A stretch of 64,000 nt of DNA, taken from positions 1,371,960-1,435,959 of the forward strand of contig AP018794.1 in assembly GCA_009731425.1 (NCBI GenBank), read 5' to 3'. A program made the position numbers and the translations under genes. The notes below the pieces were generated by a model. The model had not been told where the DNA came from, did not search any database, and was given only the letters and a program-made list of their open reading frames with translations. Shown here piece after piece: positions 27,817 through 35,196 of this stretch; position 1 is the first letter of the stretch; each line of letters begins with the position of its first letter. Source of the DNA: Lachnospiraceae bacterium KM106-2 (GTDB lineage: Bacteria > Bacillota > Clostridia > Lachnospirales > Lachnospiraceae).

Positions 27817-28591
27817 AGGCTTCCACCGTCTTTCCTTTACTTACGCATCTCACTAAGATTCCAAACAAGAAATCGCAAAGTACGCCTAACAGACCAATCA
27901 CGATGATACCAACAATTACTACATCCGATCTTGACATTTCTTTTCCATCGGAGATCAGATATCCTAGTCCTGCTGATGCTGCCACAAGTTCAGCACCAAT
28001 AATGGCACGAAAACTATAGCCAAGTGCAAGTTTAAGTCCAACGGCAATATCTAGGATCGCATTCTGAATAATGATCTTTCGAATAATCTGAAAACGAGAT
28101 AATTCAAATGCCTTTCCTACTTCGATCAGTTTTGGATCACAGTTTCTAATTCCCTTTAGTGTACTAGTAAAAATCGGGAAGAAAGAAGCCAAGACAATGA
28201 TAATGATCTTAGATTGTTCTCCAATACCAAACCATAGGATCAACATCGGTACCATTGCAAGCGGCGGAACATTTCTAATAAAATTAAACAGTACTTTAAA
28301 ATATTCATAAGCGCCTGCATGCATTCCAAATAGAATACCTAATGGAATTCCAATCATAGCACTGATCACAAATCCAGTTGCAACACGTCTCATACTTTCA
28401 TAAATATGAATAAACAGCGTCCCATTCTCTACCATCCTTACAAAGGTTGCGAATACCTTCTCTGGCGGTGGTAATAAATAGCTGCTCCAGATTCCTGCAT
28501 TACATGCTACCTTCCAGCTAATTAATAAAATAATAAATATCAAATAACCTTTCAGAGGTTTTAACTTTTTTAATTTAGATTCCATTCCCAT
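27809..28591 (-). CDS. ABC transporter permease (SsuC/TauC type)
   Basis: About 260 residues from an ATG at 28591 (AAGGA upstream) with six hydrophobic segments and the BPD_transp_1 EAA loop region (ELSRFQIIRKIIIQNAILDIAVGLKLALGYSFRAIIGAELVAASAGLGYLI). WSSYLLPPPEKVFATFVRM after the first helix is typical for NitT/TauT permeases. The open frame extends upstream to 28654, but that part overlaps the hydrogenase-like gene. Start between 28585 and 28591 is likely, overlapping that gene's end by 10-17 bp. Confidence 0.9.
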   Translation of the reverse strand: MGMESKLKKLKPLKGYLIFIILLISWKVACNAGIWSSYLLPPPEKVFATFVRMVENGTLFIHIYESMRRVATGFVISAMIGIPLGILFGMHAGAYEYFKVLFNFIRNVPPLAMVPMLILWFGIGEQSKIIIIVLASFFPIFTSTLKGIRNCDPKLIEVGKAFELSRFQIIRKIIIQNAILDIAVGLKLALGYSFRAIIGAELVAASAGLGYLISDGKEMSRSDVVIVGIIVIGLLGVLCDFLFGILVRCVSKGKTVEAYE

Positions 28592-29201
28592 TGTTGCAGC
28601 CATCCTTACAATACAACATCTCGATGATATCATATGTTTTTTCTTTTTTACCAATGCTAGTGATTTCGGATAGAATTTCTTCTTCGGAAGACAATCTTGC
28701 TACCTTCTCAAAGGTATCATCAAAAAATCCAAGCGGGATTGGTGATTCTTCAATATGTCCCAAAGAATTCATCTGTTCCCCTTCGATAAATTCTTTCCAA
28801 GTATAACATGTTACATTCTTTAACCCTTGAAGTTTCTTTGCCGTAAAATCACGTAATTGCGTACATGGACAAGTAATAATAAGAATATCTTCCTTTTCCT
28901 TCACGTATCTTTCATGTAAAACACGGGAAGTACGCACTAAAATCGGTTCAATTCTTGGAACATGAAACCCTTCGGTCAATCCATTTTTTTCTAACAGAAC
29001 GATCGATTCTGGACAGCGGCAATCTAATACCGTTTGCTCTGTCTTATTTACAACTTCCTTATATTGTTGTTTTACATATTCTAACTGTGGTTCACAACCT
29101 ACTAATCTATAACCCAATTTTTCTAATTTTTCTTTCATCGCTGGAAATTGATCCCCATACATTTTCTCAGCTACTGGATTTACCCATAAATATTTCGCCA
29201 T
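28575..29201 (-). CDS. Minimal FeFe-hydrogenase-like iron-sulfur protein
   Basis: 208 residues from the ATG at 29201 (AAGGAGCTAGG before it). Three cysteine motifs appear in the order of the H-cluster motifs of FeFe hydrogenases: DCRCPES (C61, C63) as L1 TSCCPxW, ITCPCTQLRDF (C113) as L2 PCTAKK, and EMLYCKDGCNNGNG (C198, C202) as L3 ExMACPxGCxxGxG. WKEFIE corresponds to the TREF segment. All four cluster-ligand cysteines are kept, while the L2 lysine and the proton-relay cysteine of L1 are gone, and all N-terminal ferredoxin domains are missing. It is first in an operon with an ABC transporter. Probably a 4Fe-4S protein rather than a hydrogenase. Confidence 0.75.
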   Translation of the reverse strand: MAKYLWVNPVAEKMYGDQFPAMKEKLEKLGYRLVGCEPQLEYVKQQYKEVVNKTEQTVLDCRCPESIVLLEKNGLTEGFHVPRIEPILVRTSRVLHERYVKEKEDILIITCPCTQLRDFTAKKLQGLKNVTCYTWKEFIEGEQMNSLGHIEESPIPLGFFDDTFEKVARLSSEEEILSEITSIGKKEKTYDIIEMLYCKDGCNNGNGI

Positions 29202-29295
29202 CCTAGCTCCTTCTTGATAATGATTATTAATACCACTAACTATGATAAGGAAATAATGGCAAAGAGTCAATGTGTAGTTTTTTCCAAGATGGTTC

Positions 29296-30486
29296 CTAAC
29301 TTTTCGTAAAAACACAAAATCGAGTATCGCCAATTCTTCTTTGATACCGTAAACGAAACTCTTTATTATTCTCTGCTAACTTTGTATCAAATGCTAATAA
29401 AAGAATAAGATCACCATTCATTTTCAGATACTTTCCATATTCCTCTTGGATTTGTTCGATCTCATTTTCGGATACGACATCTTCAAACCAGATGAGATCG
29501 TACTTTACTTCTTCTGTTAACAAAACATCTCGCTTCTCATATAAGTTAGCATCCCTGGATATGGTGACCGCATCCTCTAAATAAGTGGAATCTTTACAGA
29601 GATAATCGAATTCTGGCTTAATACGCCGTTTCTCCATATATTCGGCTTTTAGATACTGTAACGTAGCCCCTGCTCTAGAACCAACTCCTAAAAGATTTCG
29701 TGATTCTCCAACGGGATAATCATAGGCCGTTACCGCCGCAAGATTAACCTCTGCAAGATCCCAAGAGTGAATGTGATGCTTCTCATAGAATTTCTGTTTA
29801 TTCCTCATAAGTAATTCTCTTCCTGTCTGTGCCATTGTTCTCGAGCCAAAATGATGAACATAAGTATCCGTTGTAAAGATCAGTCGATAACCTGCTCTCC
29901 GATAACGAAGCGACAGATCATCATCTTCAAATCCTCCTGGTGAAAATCGTTCATCCATACCACCAAATCCTTTTAACTCTCTCGTCCGAAAGAGTACTGC
30001 ATAAAAGATAAGGCGTATTCTCTCTTGCCATCTCATAGGATCGGTATGATTAAATTGTCTTGCAAAGCGATCTAAATCCTGAATATCCGAATAAGGAGCC
30101 ACGATTTGTTGATAATTCGGTGCGCAATTACACAATGGAACGACCATTCCGATATGGGGATCCGATTCTAATACTGTTATGAGCTGTGGCAACCAATAGG
30201 GCGTAAGAATTAGATCATTATTAAGAATTGCCGTATATTCCCCTTTCGCCTTCTTTATCCCTGCATTTACTCCACGGTCAAACCCGACATTCTCTTTAAA
30301 GTGAATCACGTTGACCCCATAGAGTTCATCTAGATATTCACTCGTTCCATCTGTGGACGCATCATCAATGCAGATCAATTCAAACTCTTCTCGATTCGTA
30401 TTACGATAGAGACTTTCGATCGCCAATTTTGAATATTCTAATTGATTATGCATTGGCATGATAATACTCGTCAAAGGATGTTTCAT
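29296..30486 (-). CDS. Family 2 glycosyltransferase
   Basis: 396 residues. The GT-A domain starts SIIMPMHNQLEYSKLAIESLYRNT and shows LICIDDASTDGTSEYLDEL, ILNNDLILTPYWLPQL (DxD-like NND), and FSPGGFEDDDLSLRYRRAGYRL, typical of GT2 rhamnosyl or related transferases. The C-terminal third resembles a short methyltransferase-like extension (ESRNLLGVGSRAGATLQYLKAEY, then YDLIWFEDV). It probably adds sugar to a surface glycan. It starts at GGGAGTGAAGCT-ATG. No sugar gene cluster is seen around it. Confidence 0.87.
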   Translation of the reverse strand: MKHPLTSIIMPMHNQLEYSKLAIESLYRNTNREEFELICIDDASTDGTSEYLDELYGVNVIHFKENVGFDRGVNAGIKKAKGEYTAILNNDLILTPYWLPQLITVLESDPHIGMVVPLCNCAPNYQQIVAPYSDIQDLDRFARQFNHTDPMRWQERIRLIFYAVLFRTRELKGFGGMDERFSPGGFEDDDLSLRYRRAGYRLIFTTDTYVHHFGSRTMAQTGRELLMRNKQKFYEKHHIHSWDLAEVNLAAVTAYDYPVGESRNLLGVGSRAGATLQYLKAEYMEKRRIKPEFDYLCKDSTYLEDAVTISRDANLYEKRDVLLTEEVKYDLIWFEDVVSENEIEQIQEEYGKYLKMNGDLILLLAFDTKLAENNKEFRLRYQRRIGDTRFCVFTKS

Positions 30487-30561
30487 AGCTTCACTCCCGA
30501 ATTACTTCTGAGTTATTTTATGCAATCACTTTAACATAATTCCCAAGACATCTCTATAATC

Positions 30562-30987
30562 TTAATAGAACTTCTTCATCCATTTATGCGGACAGCCTTC
30601 ATCCATGATAATCTCTCCAAATGGTTCGTAGCCAGCTTTTTGATAAAACTCCATTACTCGAACTTGCGCCAAAAGCATAGCACACGTTCCTCCTTCACGA
30701 ATGATCAGCTTGTCTGCCTCGCTAAGTAGTCGTCCTCCTAACTGATGTCCTCGCCATTCTTTTAAAACAGCAACCCTTCCTATCTTATATGCCTTATGCT
30801 CACTATCAAAGTAGATTCGACATGTTGCAATTGGCTGCTCCTTCTCATAGATGACAAGATGCTTTGCGATCTGATCGATTTCATCAAATTCATCAACAAA
30901 TCCCTGTTCCTTCATAAATACTTCTTCTCGAATATATTTTGCTTCTTCTGGTAACTGACCAAATTCTTTCATTGACATATTATTCAT
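30562..30987 (-). CDS. GNAT-family acetyltransferase (ElaA/YjcF-like)
   Basis: 141 residues with REEVFMKEQGFVDEFDEIDQIAKHLVIYE at the start, GRVAVLKEWRGHQLGGRLLSEAD as the acetyl-CoA loop, and VMEFYQKAGYEPFGEIIMDEGCPHKWM at the end, matching ElaA/YjcF-type proteins. The substrate is unknown. AAAAGGAGAATTAT precedes the ATG. It is separated from its own promoter by a leader that contains a terminator-like hairpin, so expression is likely conditional. Confidence 0.88.
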   Translation of the reverse strand: MNNMSMKEFGQLPEEAKYIREEVFMKEQGFVDEFDEIDQIAKHLVIYEKEQPIATCRIYFDSEHKAYKIGRVAVLKEWRGHQLGGRLLSEADKLIIREGGTCAMLLAQVRVMEFYQKAGYEPFGEIIMDEGCPHKWMKKFY

Positions 30988-31004
30988 ATAATTCTCCTTT
31001 TCAT

Positions 31005-31075
31005 AAAAAAAGCATCCAAAAGGGATTCTTATGATGAGATTAACACATCGTACCTACGATTCCCTTTTAGATGCC
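31005..31075 (-). promoter_or_regulatory. Terminator-like hairpin in the leader of the GNAT gene
   Basis: GCATCTAAAAGGGAATC and AATCCCTTTTGGATGC form a long stem ending in seven T, directly before the AAGGAG ribosome site of the GNAT gene. A promoter lies upstream (31130-31158), so this is an attenuator position rather than a gene end. In the leader, CTTATG and GATGA are complementary to CATAAG and TCATC inside the hairpin loop and could form an alternative fold. Confidence 0.6.
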
Positions 31076-31129
31076 TTTGACTGCGATCATCCGGTGATGA
31101 AAGCATAAGCTGTTTATTAAATTAAAATG

Positions 31130-31158
31130 ATTATACTAGAATATTGTCGAAATTGCAA
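31130..31158 (-). promoter_or_regulatory. Promoter of the GNAT gene leader
   Basis: TTGCAA (31153-31158) and TATAAT (31130-31135) with a 17-bp spacer on the minus strand. Transcription would begin near 31123, about 135 bp before the GNAT start. Confidence 0.6.
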
Positions 31159-31198
31159 TGCTAGTTTCATCTTTTTTCTATCATACCTGAAATAAAAA

Positions 31199-31242
31199 GA
31201 AGAATCCGTTTTCTTTTCATGAAAATAAGATACGGATTCTTC
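31199..31242 (-). terminator. Terminator of the DtxR-type regulator gene
   Basis: GAAGAATCCGT pairs with ACGGATTCTTC across a 22-base loop that itself can partly pair; TTTTTATT follows on the minus strand. Confidence 0.8.
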
Positions 31243-31245
31243 TCG

Positions 31246-31623
31246 TTATTCCTGATTGCAAATTTGTTCACTAAAAAGCCTGATTTTCTGAAAACTTTCA
31301 TCACTCATTACATGCTCGATCCGACACGCATCTTCCTCTGCAATTTTTGCATCGACGCCTATTGCAATTAAGCAAGATGTGATCGTAATATGTCTTTCAT
31401 ATATCTTCTTTGCTAAGTGTCTTCCTTCTTCTGTGAGAAATAAAAAGCCTTTTTCATCCTTCTTTAATAATCCGTTCTCTTTTAATTTGTTCACAGCTAC
31501 ACTTACACTAGATTTCTGAAATCCTAAATGTTCTGCTACATCAATAGAGCGGCAAGATCCTCTCCTATTACTTATGATTAATATTGCTTCTAGATAATCT
31601 TCTCTTGATTTTTGTAGTCCCAT
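31246..31623 (-). CDS. DtxR/MntR-family metal-dependent repressor
   Basis: 125 residues. The N-terminal winged helix SREDYLEAILIISNRRGSCRSIDVAEHLGFQKSSVSVAVNKLKENGLLKKDEKGFLFLTEEGRHLAKKIYERH and the dimerisation domain with EDACRIEHVMSDE fit the family. Metal ligands are expected in YERH, EEDACRIEH. The C-terminal SH3 domain of DtxR is absent, as in MntR. It may control manganese or iron uptake, but no transporter is in the window. It is 21 bp downstream of the flavin-binding protein gene. Confidence 0.9.
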   Translation of the reverse strand: MGLQKSREDYLEAILIISNRRGSCRSIDVAEHLGFQKSSVSVAVNKLKENGLLKKDEKGFLFLTEEGRHLAKKIYERHITITSCLIAIGVDAKIAEEDACRIEHVMSDESFQKIRLFSEQICNQE

Positions 31624-31644
31624 TTACGACCTCCGACTAAATTC

Positions 31645-32043
31645 TTAAGCTAGTGTAATTTCTTCAACTTCTCCACTTGCAGATGCCAAGACAGCCTTTG
31701 CATCAGAAAGATAATAAATCTCAAAAAAGCCGTCGCCAACTGCATATGTATTTCCCAATGCTGGCATTACTTCTAAGGCTTTCTTTTGTGTTTCATCACT
31801 TGTTACAAATACTGCTTTTCCACAAATTCTAAGGGTACTTCCTGCTCCATCATAACAAGCGATTTCAACAAGAGGGTTAGCTGCTAATTGCTTGCCAACT
31901 GCTTTTCTATTATCAGACATAAAAGTTAATTTACCATCACAGTCCATAACAAAACCAATAGGACGTACATGTGGCTGATCTCCATCTACCGTTGCAAGAT
32001 AAAAAACGCCTGCTTTTCTTAAAAATTCTAATACTCTTTCCAT
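31645..32043 (-). CDS. Pyridoxamine 5'-phosphate oxidase-like flavin protein
   Basis: 132 residues forming a split-barrel FMN-binding fold: FYLATVDGDQPHVRPIGFVMDCDGKLTFMSDNRKAVGKQLAANPLVEIACYDGAGSTLRICGKAVF is typical for the PPOX-like/NimA group. These proteins reduce or bind flavin-linked substrates; a role in detoxification is plausible. It is divergent from an HxlR regulator, a common redox-stress arrangement, and has AAAGGAGAGAATAGT before its ATG. Confidence 0.88.
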   Translation of the reverse strand: MERVLEFLRKAGVFYLATVDGDQPHVRPIGFVMDCDGKLTFMSDNRKAVGKQLAANPLVEIACYDGAGSTLRICGKAVFVTSDETQKKALEVMPALGNTYAVGDGFFEIYYLSDAKAVLASASGEVEEITLA

Positions 32044-32063
32044 ACTATTCTCTCCTTTCAGTG

Positions 32064-32117
32064 TTGCACAATTAAATTGTACGTGATATATTGTAACAGA
32101 TAGTTTTAGGATAACAA
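32064..32117. promoter_or_regulatory. Overlapping divergent promoters of the flavin protein and HxlR genes
   Basis: Minus strand: TTGTTA (32112-32117), 16 bp, TACAAT (32090-32095). Plus strand: TTGCAC (32064-32069), 17 bp, TATATT (32087-32092). The two -10 boxes overlap, so one bound regulator could control both genes. AGTACGCAGTATT further on (from 32117) is a possible HxlR site. Confidence 0.5.
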
Positions 32118-32176
32118 GTACGCAGTATTAATAGACTAAGTATGTTTTTTCATACCATACCAAAAAGGAGATAACT

Positions 32177-32551
32177 ATGAGTCAAGAAGAAGTCAGTAAT
32201 GAAAATATTACACCACAGGTCTGTCCGATCAAATATATGCTAAGTATCATTGGTGGTAAATGGAAGCAGCCCATCATCTGCATCTTAGCCAGTGAACCGT
32301 CGTTACGAAATAGTACGATCAAGCGAAGACTTCCTGGCATCACTAATATGATGCTTTCGCAGTCACTGAAGGAATTAGAACGGGAAGGTATCATTCATCG
32401 AAAACAATTTAATGAAGTCCCTCCTCATGTTGAGTATAGCCTTACCGAAAAAGGCAAGACACTTCTTCCAATCTTACACGAAATGCAAAAATGGGCACTT
32501 CAGCATATGGAACCGACAAATCGCTGTGAAAGCTGTGTCTCAACAGAGTAA
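32177..32551 (+). CDS. HxlR-family transcriptional regulator
   Basis: 124 residues, winged-helix type: CPIKYMLSIIGGKWKQPIICILASEPSLRNSTIKRRLPGITNMMLSQSLKELEREGIIHRKQFNEVPPHVEYSLTEKGKTLLPIL is the classic HxlR/MarR-like core. The conserved Cys before the first helix (Cys16) and the CESC end offer redox-sensing residues, as in YodB. It is divergent from the PPOX-like gene and probably regulates it. AAAAAGGAGATAACT precedes the ATG. Confidence 0.92.
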   Translation: MSQEEVSNENITPQVCPIKYMLSIIGGKWKQPIICILASEPSLRNSTIKRRLPGITNMMLSQSLKELEREGIIHRKQFNEVPPHVEYSLTEKGKTLLPILHEMQKWALQHMEPTNRCESCVSTE

Positions 32552-32555
32552 AAAA

Positions 32556-32618
32556 GACATCCAAATGAGGATCGGAAGATGTGAATCCACAACTCGTACT
32601 CATTTGGATGCCTTTTTT
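32556..32618. terminator. Convergent terminator between hxlR and hcp1
   Basis: GACATCCAAATGAG pairs with CTCATTTGGATGCC over a 28-base loop, with A-runs and T-runs on both sides. It resembles the hairpin at 31012-31075 in both arms. Confidence 0.85.
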
Positions 32619-32639
32619 ATTGATTAATTATTTTTGTTA

Positions 32640-34562
32640 TTATTTTAATTTTGCAAGTAATTCATTTACATCTAATCCATGAACTTGACAAGCTTCTTCT
32701 AAGCTTTCCATTTGTGAGGATGGACAGCCAAGACAGTGCATTCCAGCAGCCATTAATACTTCTGCATGAGCTGGATTCGCTTTTAAGATATCTCCGATCA
32801 CCATATCTTTTGTGATAGAACCATCTTCAGATTTAGTAGGTTTTACTTCTTCTTTGAAAAAGCTAACCATATCTTCTTCAACTGTTGAGATTCCGCCAAT
32901 ACCAAAGTTATCTACTAATACTTTAGCTACATTTGGTGAAAGGAAAGCTGGAAGTGTTGGTCCTAAGTGGATTTCTTTCACGCCTAGATATAATAAGCTT
33001 AATAATACGATAACTGCTTTTTGTTCATACCAAGCAATGTTGTAGATGATCGGTAATTCGTTGATATCTGCTAAACCAAATACTTCTTTTAACTTAAGAG
33101 CAATTAATGCTAATGAGTAAGAATCGTTACATTGACCGGCATCTAATACTCTTGGGATACCGTTGATATCACCTAAGTTTAATTTATTGTATTTATATTT
33201 TGCACAGCCTGCAGTTAAGATCACAGTGTCGTTTGGTAATGCTTTTGCGAAATCTGTATAGTAGTTACGTTTTGATGCTCTACCATCGCAGCCTGCCATT
33301 ACAACAAATTTCTTGATCGCACCTGATTTTACGGCATCTACAACCGCATCTGCTAATGCAAATACTTGCTCATGAGCGAATCCACCAACGATCTCACCTG
33401 TTTCGATTTCACTAGGAGCTGCACATTTTTTTGCTAATGCAATGATTTCAGAGAAATCTTTTGTGCTTCCTGCCTCACCTTCAATGTGTTTACATCCAGC
33501 GTAACCTGCTGCACCTGTTGTAAACATTCTATCTTTATAAGAAGCCTTTGGAGGAACGATACAGTTTGTTGTCATCAAAATTGGTCCGTTGAAAGATTCA
33601 AATTCTTCTTTTTGCTTCCACCAAGCATTCCCGTAGTTACCTACTAAGTGAGAGTATTTCTTTAGTTGTGGATAGTAGTGCGCTGGTAACATTTCTGAGT
33701 GAGTATAAACGTCAACACCTGTTCCTTCTGTCTGGATCAATAATTGTTCGATATCCGCAAGATCATGACCAGATACTAAGATACCAGGGTTTTTACCAAC
33801 GCCGATATTAACTTTTGTAATTTCTGGATTCCCGTAAGTTGTTGTGTTGGCCGTATCAAGTAAAGCCATACCATCTACACCAACTTTACCTGTCTCTAAC
33901 GTCAATGCTACAAGATCATCTACTGTTAAAGAATCATCCATTAACTTCATTAAAGTTTCCTGCATGAAAGCATCGATCTCAATGTTGTCAAATCCTAATG
34001 CATTGGCATGTTTGGAATATGCAGATAATCCTTTTAATCCGTAAGTGATCAATTCTCTTAAAGAACGAATATCTTCGTTTTCTGTCGCTAACACACCGAC
34101 TTCTTTGGATTCTGCTTTTTCTTTTAACATTGCATTTACTTCTGATCCACTATTATTTCCAGAAACGATCTTTTTAAGAGTGCTTAAGAAACCTGAATTT
34201 TTCACTTCAGCCACATCCCAAGTTGCTGCTTCTGACAAACCGTTTCTATCTGATAATTTAGCCATTAACTCATTTTTCATCGCTAATGTTTCTTTTACTC
34301 TTTCGTAAAATACATCATCATCGAAGTTTGCATTTGTGATCGTTGTAAATAAGTTTAATGTTATATTGTGATTTACATCTTTTGATACTTCTTTTCCTTC
34401 TTTACGTAATCTAGTTGTGACTTCAGATAATCCTTTTGTTACATAGATCAATAAGTCCTGCATGTTTGCTAAATCTGCGTTCTTACCACACACACCAACT
34501 TTCGTACAGCCTTTATTACCGGCTGTTTCTTGACATTGCATACAAAACATCGAATTACTCAT
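32640..34562 (-). CDS. hcp: Hybrid cluster protein (hydroxylamine/NO reductase) with DUF1858-like C terminus
   Basis: 640 residues from the ATG at 34562 (AAGGAG, 8 bp). It reduces NO or hydroxylamine using a [4Fe-2S-2O] hybrid cluster. The N-terminal motif [19 protein letters not shown] (Cx2Cx8Cx5C) holds the [4Fe-4S] cluster of the clostridial/Desulfovibrio type. Hybrid-cluster ligands are seen in [37 protein letters not shown]. After residue 570 it continues with [32 protein letters not shown], a DUF1858-like CxxC domain, making it longer than normal Hcp (about 550). Preceded by HcpR-like operator 34651-34664. Confidence 0.95.
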   Translation of the reverse strand: MSNSMFCMQCQETAGNKGCTKVGVCGKNADLANMQDLLIYVTKGLSEVTTRLRKEGKEVSKDVNHNITLNLFTTITNANFDDDVFYERVKETLAMKNELMAKLSDRNGLSEAATWDVAEVKNSGFLSTLKKIVSGNNSGSEVNAMLKEKAESKEVGVLATENEDIRSLRELITYGLKGLSAYSKHANALGFDNIEIDAFMQETLMKLMDDSLTVDDLVALTLETGKVGVDGMALLDTANTTTYGNPEITKVNIGVGKNPGILVSGHDLADIEQLLIQTEGTGVDVYTHSEMLPAHYYPQLKKYSHLVGNYGNAWWKQKEEFESFNGPILMTTNCIVPPKASYKDRMFTTGAAGYAGCKHIEGEAGSTKDFSEIIALAKKCAAPSEIETGEIVGGFAHEQVFALADAVVDAVKSGAIKKFVVMAGCDGRASKRNYYTDFAKALPNDTVILTAGCAKYKYNKLNLGDINGIPRVLDAGQCNDSYSLALIALKLKEVFGLADINELPIIYNIAWYEQKAVIVLLSLLYLGVKEIHLGPTLPAFLSPNVAKVLVDNFGIGGISTVEEDMVSFFKEEVKPTKSEDGSITKDMVIGDILKANPAHAEVLMAAGMHCLGCPSSQMESLEEACQVHGLDVNELLAKLK

Positions 34563-34622
34563 AATCAATTCTCCTTCTATCGAAAACGGATAAAACCGCT
34601 TTTATTTGTTCTTGATAAATGA

Positions 34623-34664
34623 ATTATACGAAATTTGCCTAATCATTTCGGTATCCATAGCTAC
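34623..34664 (-). promoter_or_regulatory. hcp1 promoter with HcpR-like operator (site 2)
   Basis: Operator GTAGCTATGGATAC (34651-34664) lies 22 bp upstream of a TATAAT -10 (34623-34628). Spacing is the same as at the other four sites. The 5' leader to the ATG is about 54 bases. Confidence 0.85.
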
Positions 34665-34716
34665 AAACAAATTAAATATCATTCAAATAGCATTTGTTTC
34701 CTGAAACAAAAAGAAA

Positions 34717-34759
34717 AAGACTATCATAATTACACAAAATCTGTAATTACAATAGCCTT
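34717..34759 (-). terminator. Terminator of the ferredoxin gene
   Basis: AAGGCTATTGTAATTACA pairs with TGTAATTATGATAGTCTT (15 of 18) across a short loop, then TTTCTTTTTG follows. Confidence 0.8.
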
Positions 34760-34774
34760 GATTCATCTTCTTAA

Positions 34775-34960
34775 TTAGCGTTCCTCAATTGCTCCTACTG
34801 GACAGGAATCAATCGCTTCTTGTACGTTTGCTTTTGTAGCTTCTGTGGTATCTTGTACGCCTTCTGCTTTGCCTTCCGCATTCATTTCAAATACTTCTGG
34901 TTCGGTTGCTGCACAAAGTCCGCAGCCGATACATAAATCTTGATCTACACATGCTCTCAT
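34775..34960 (-). CDS. frdX: Single-cluster 4Fe-4S ferredoxin
   Basis: 61 residues. CVDQDLCIGCGLCAATEPEVF supplies three cysteines of the CxxCxxC type and the last comes in IDSCPVGAIEE, giving one [4Fe-4S] cluster (Fer4_15 layout). It would carry electrons to Hcp. Pairing of hcp with a ferredoxin called frdX is known in HcpR regulons, hence the symbol, which is an inference here. AGGAGG stands before the ATG, and operator 35048-35061 controls it. Confidence 0.88.
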   Translation of the reverse strand: MRACVDQDLCIGCGLCAATEPEVFEMNAEGKAEGVQDTTEATKANVQEAIDSCPVGAIEER

Positions 34961-35019
34961 CTTATGGTACCTCCTATTATTAACGGATTAAACCGTTTTT
35001 CTTTGTATCTTATAAAGGA

Positions 35020-35061
35020 ATAATACCAAATATCAAGACACATTTCAGTATCCATAGCTAC
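35020..35061 (-). promoter_or_regulatory. Ferredoxin promoter with HcpR-like operator (site 3)
   Basis: Operator GTAGCTATGGATAC (35048-35061), identical to the hcp1 site, lies 22 bp upstream of a TATTAT -10 (35020-35025). Confidence 0.85.
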
Positions 35062-35196
35062 AAATAATTATTAATCTCTCTAGTCTTCGTTTTATTCCTT
35101 TTCTAGCTTTTATCTCTTAGCATTTGATTCAAAGAAAAGAGCCAGTAGGTTAGATGCTGACTCCAATCTGTACTTGATATCACTTTGTAAAAGCCG

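Noticed and set aside
29202..29333. 44 extra N-terminal residues of the hydrogenase-like protein
   Set aside because: The extension overlaps the region just after the glycosyltransferase stop without a ribosome site; the ATG at 29201 has AAGGAG.
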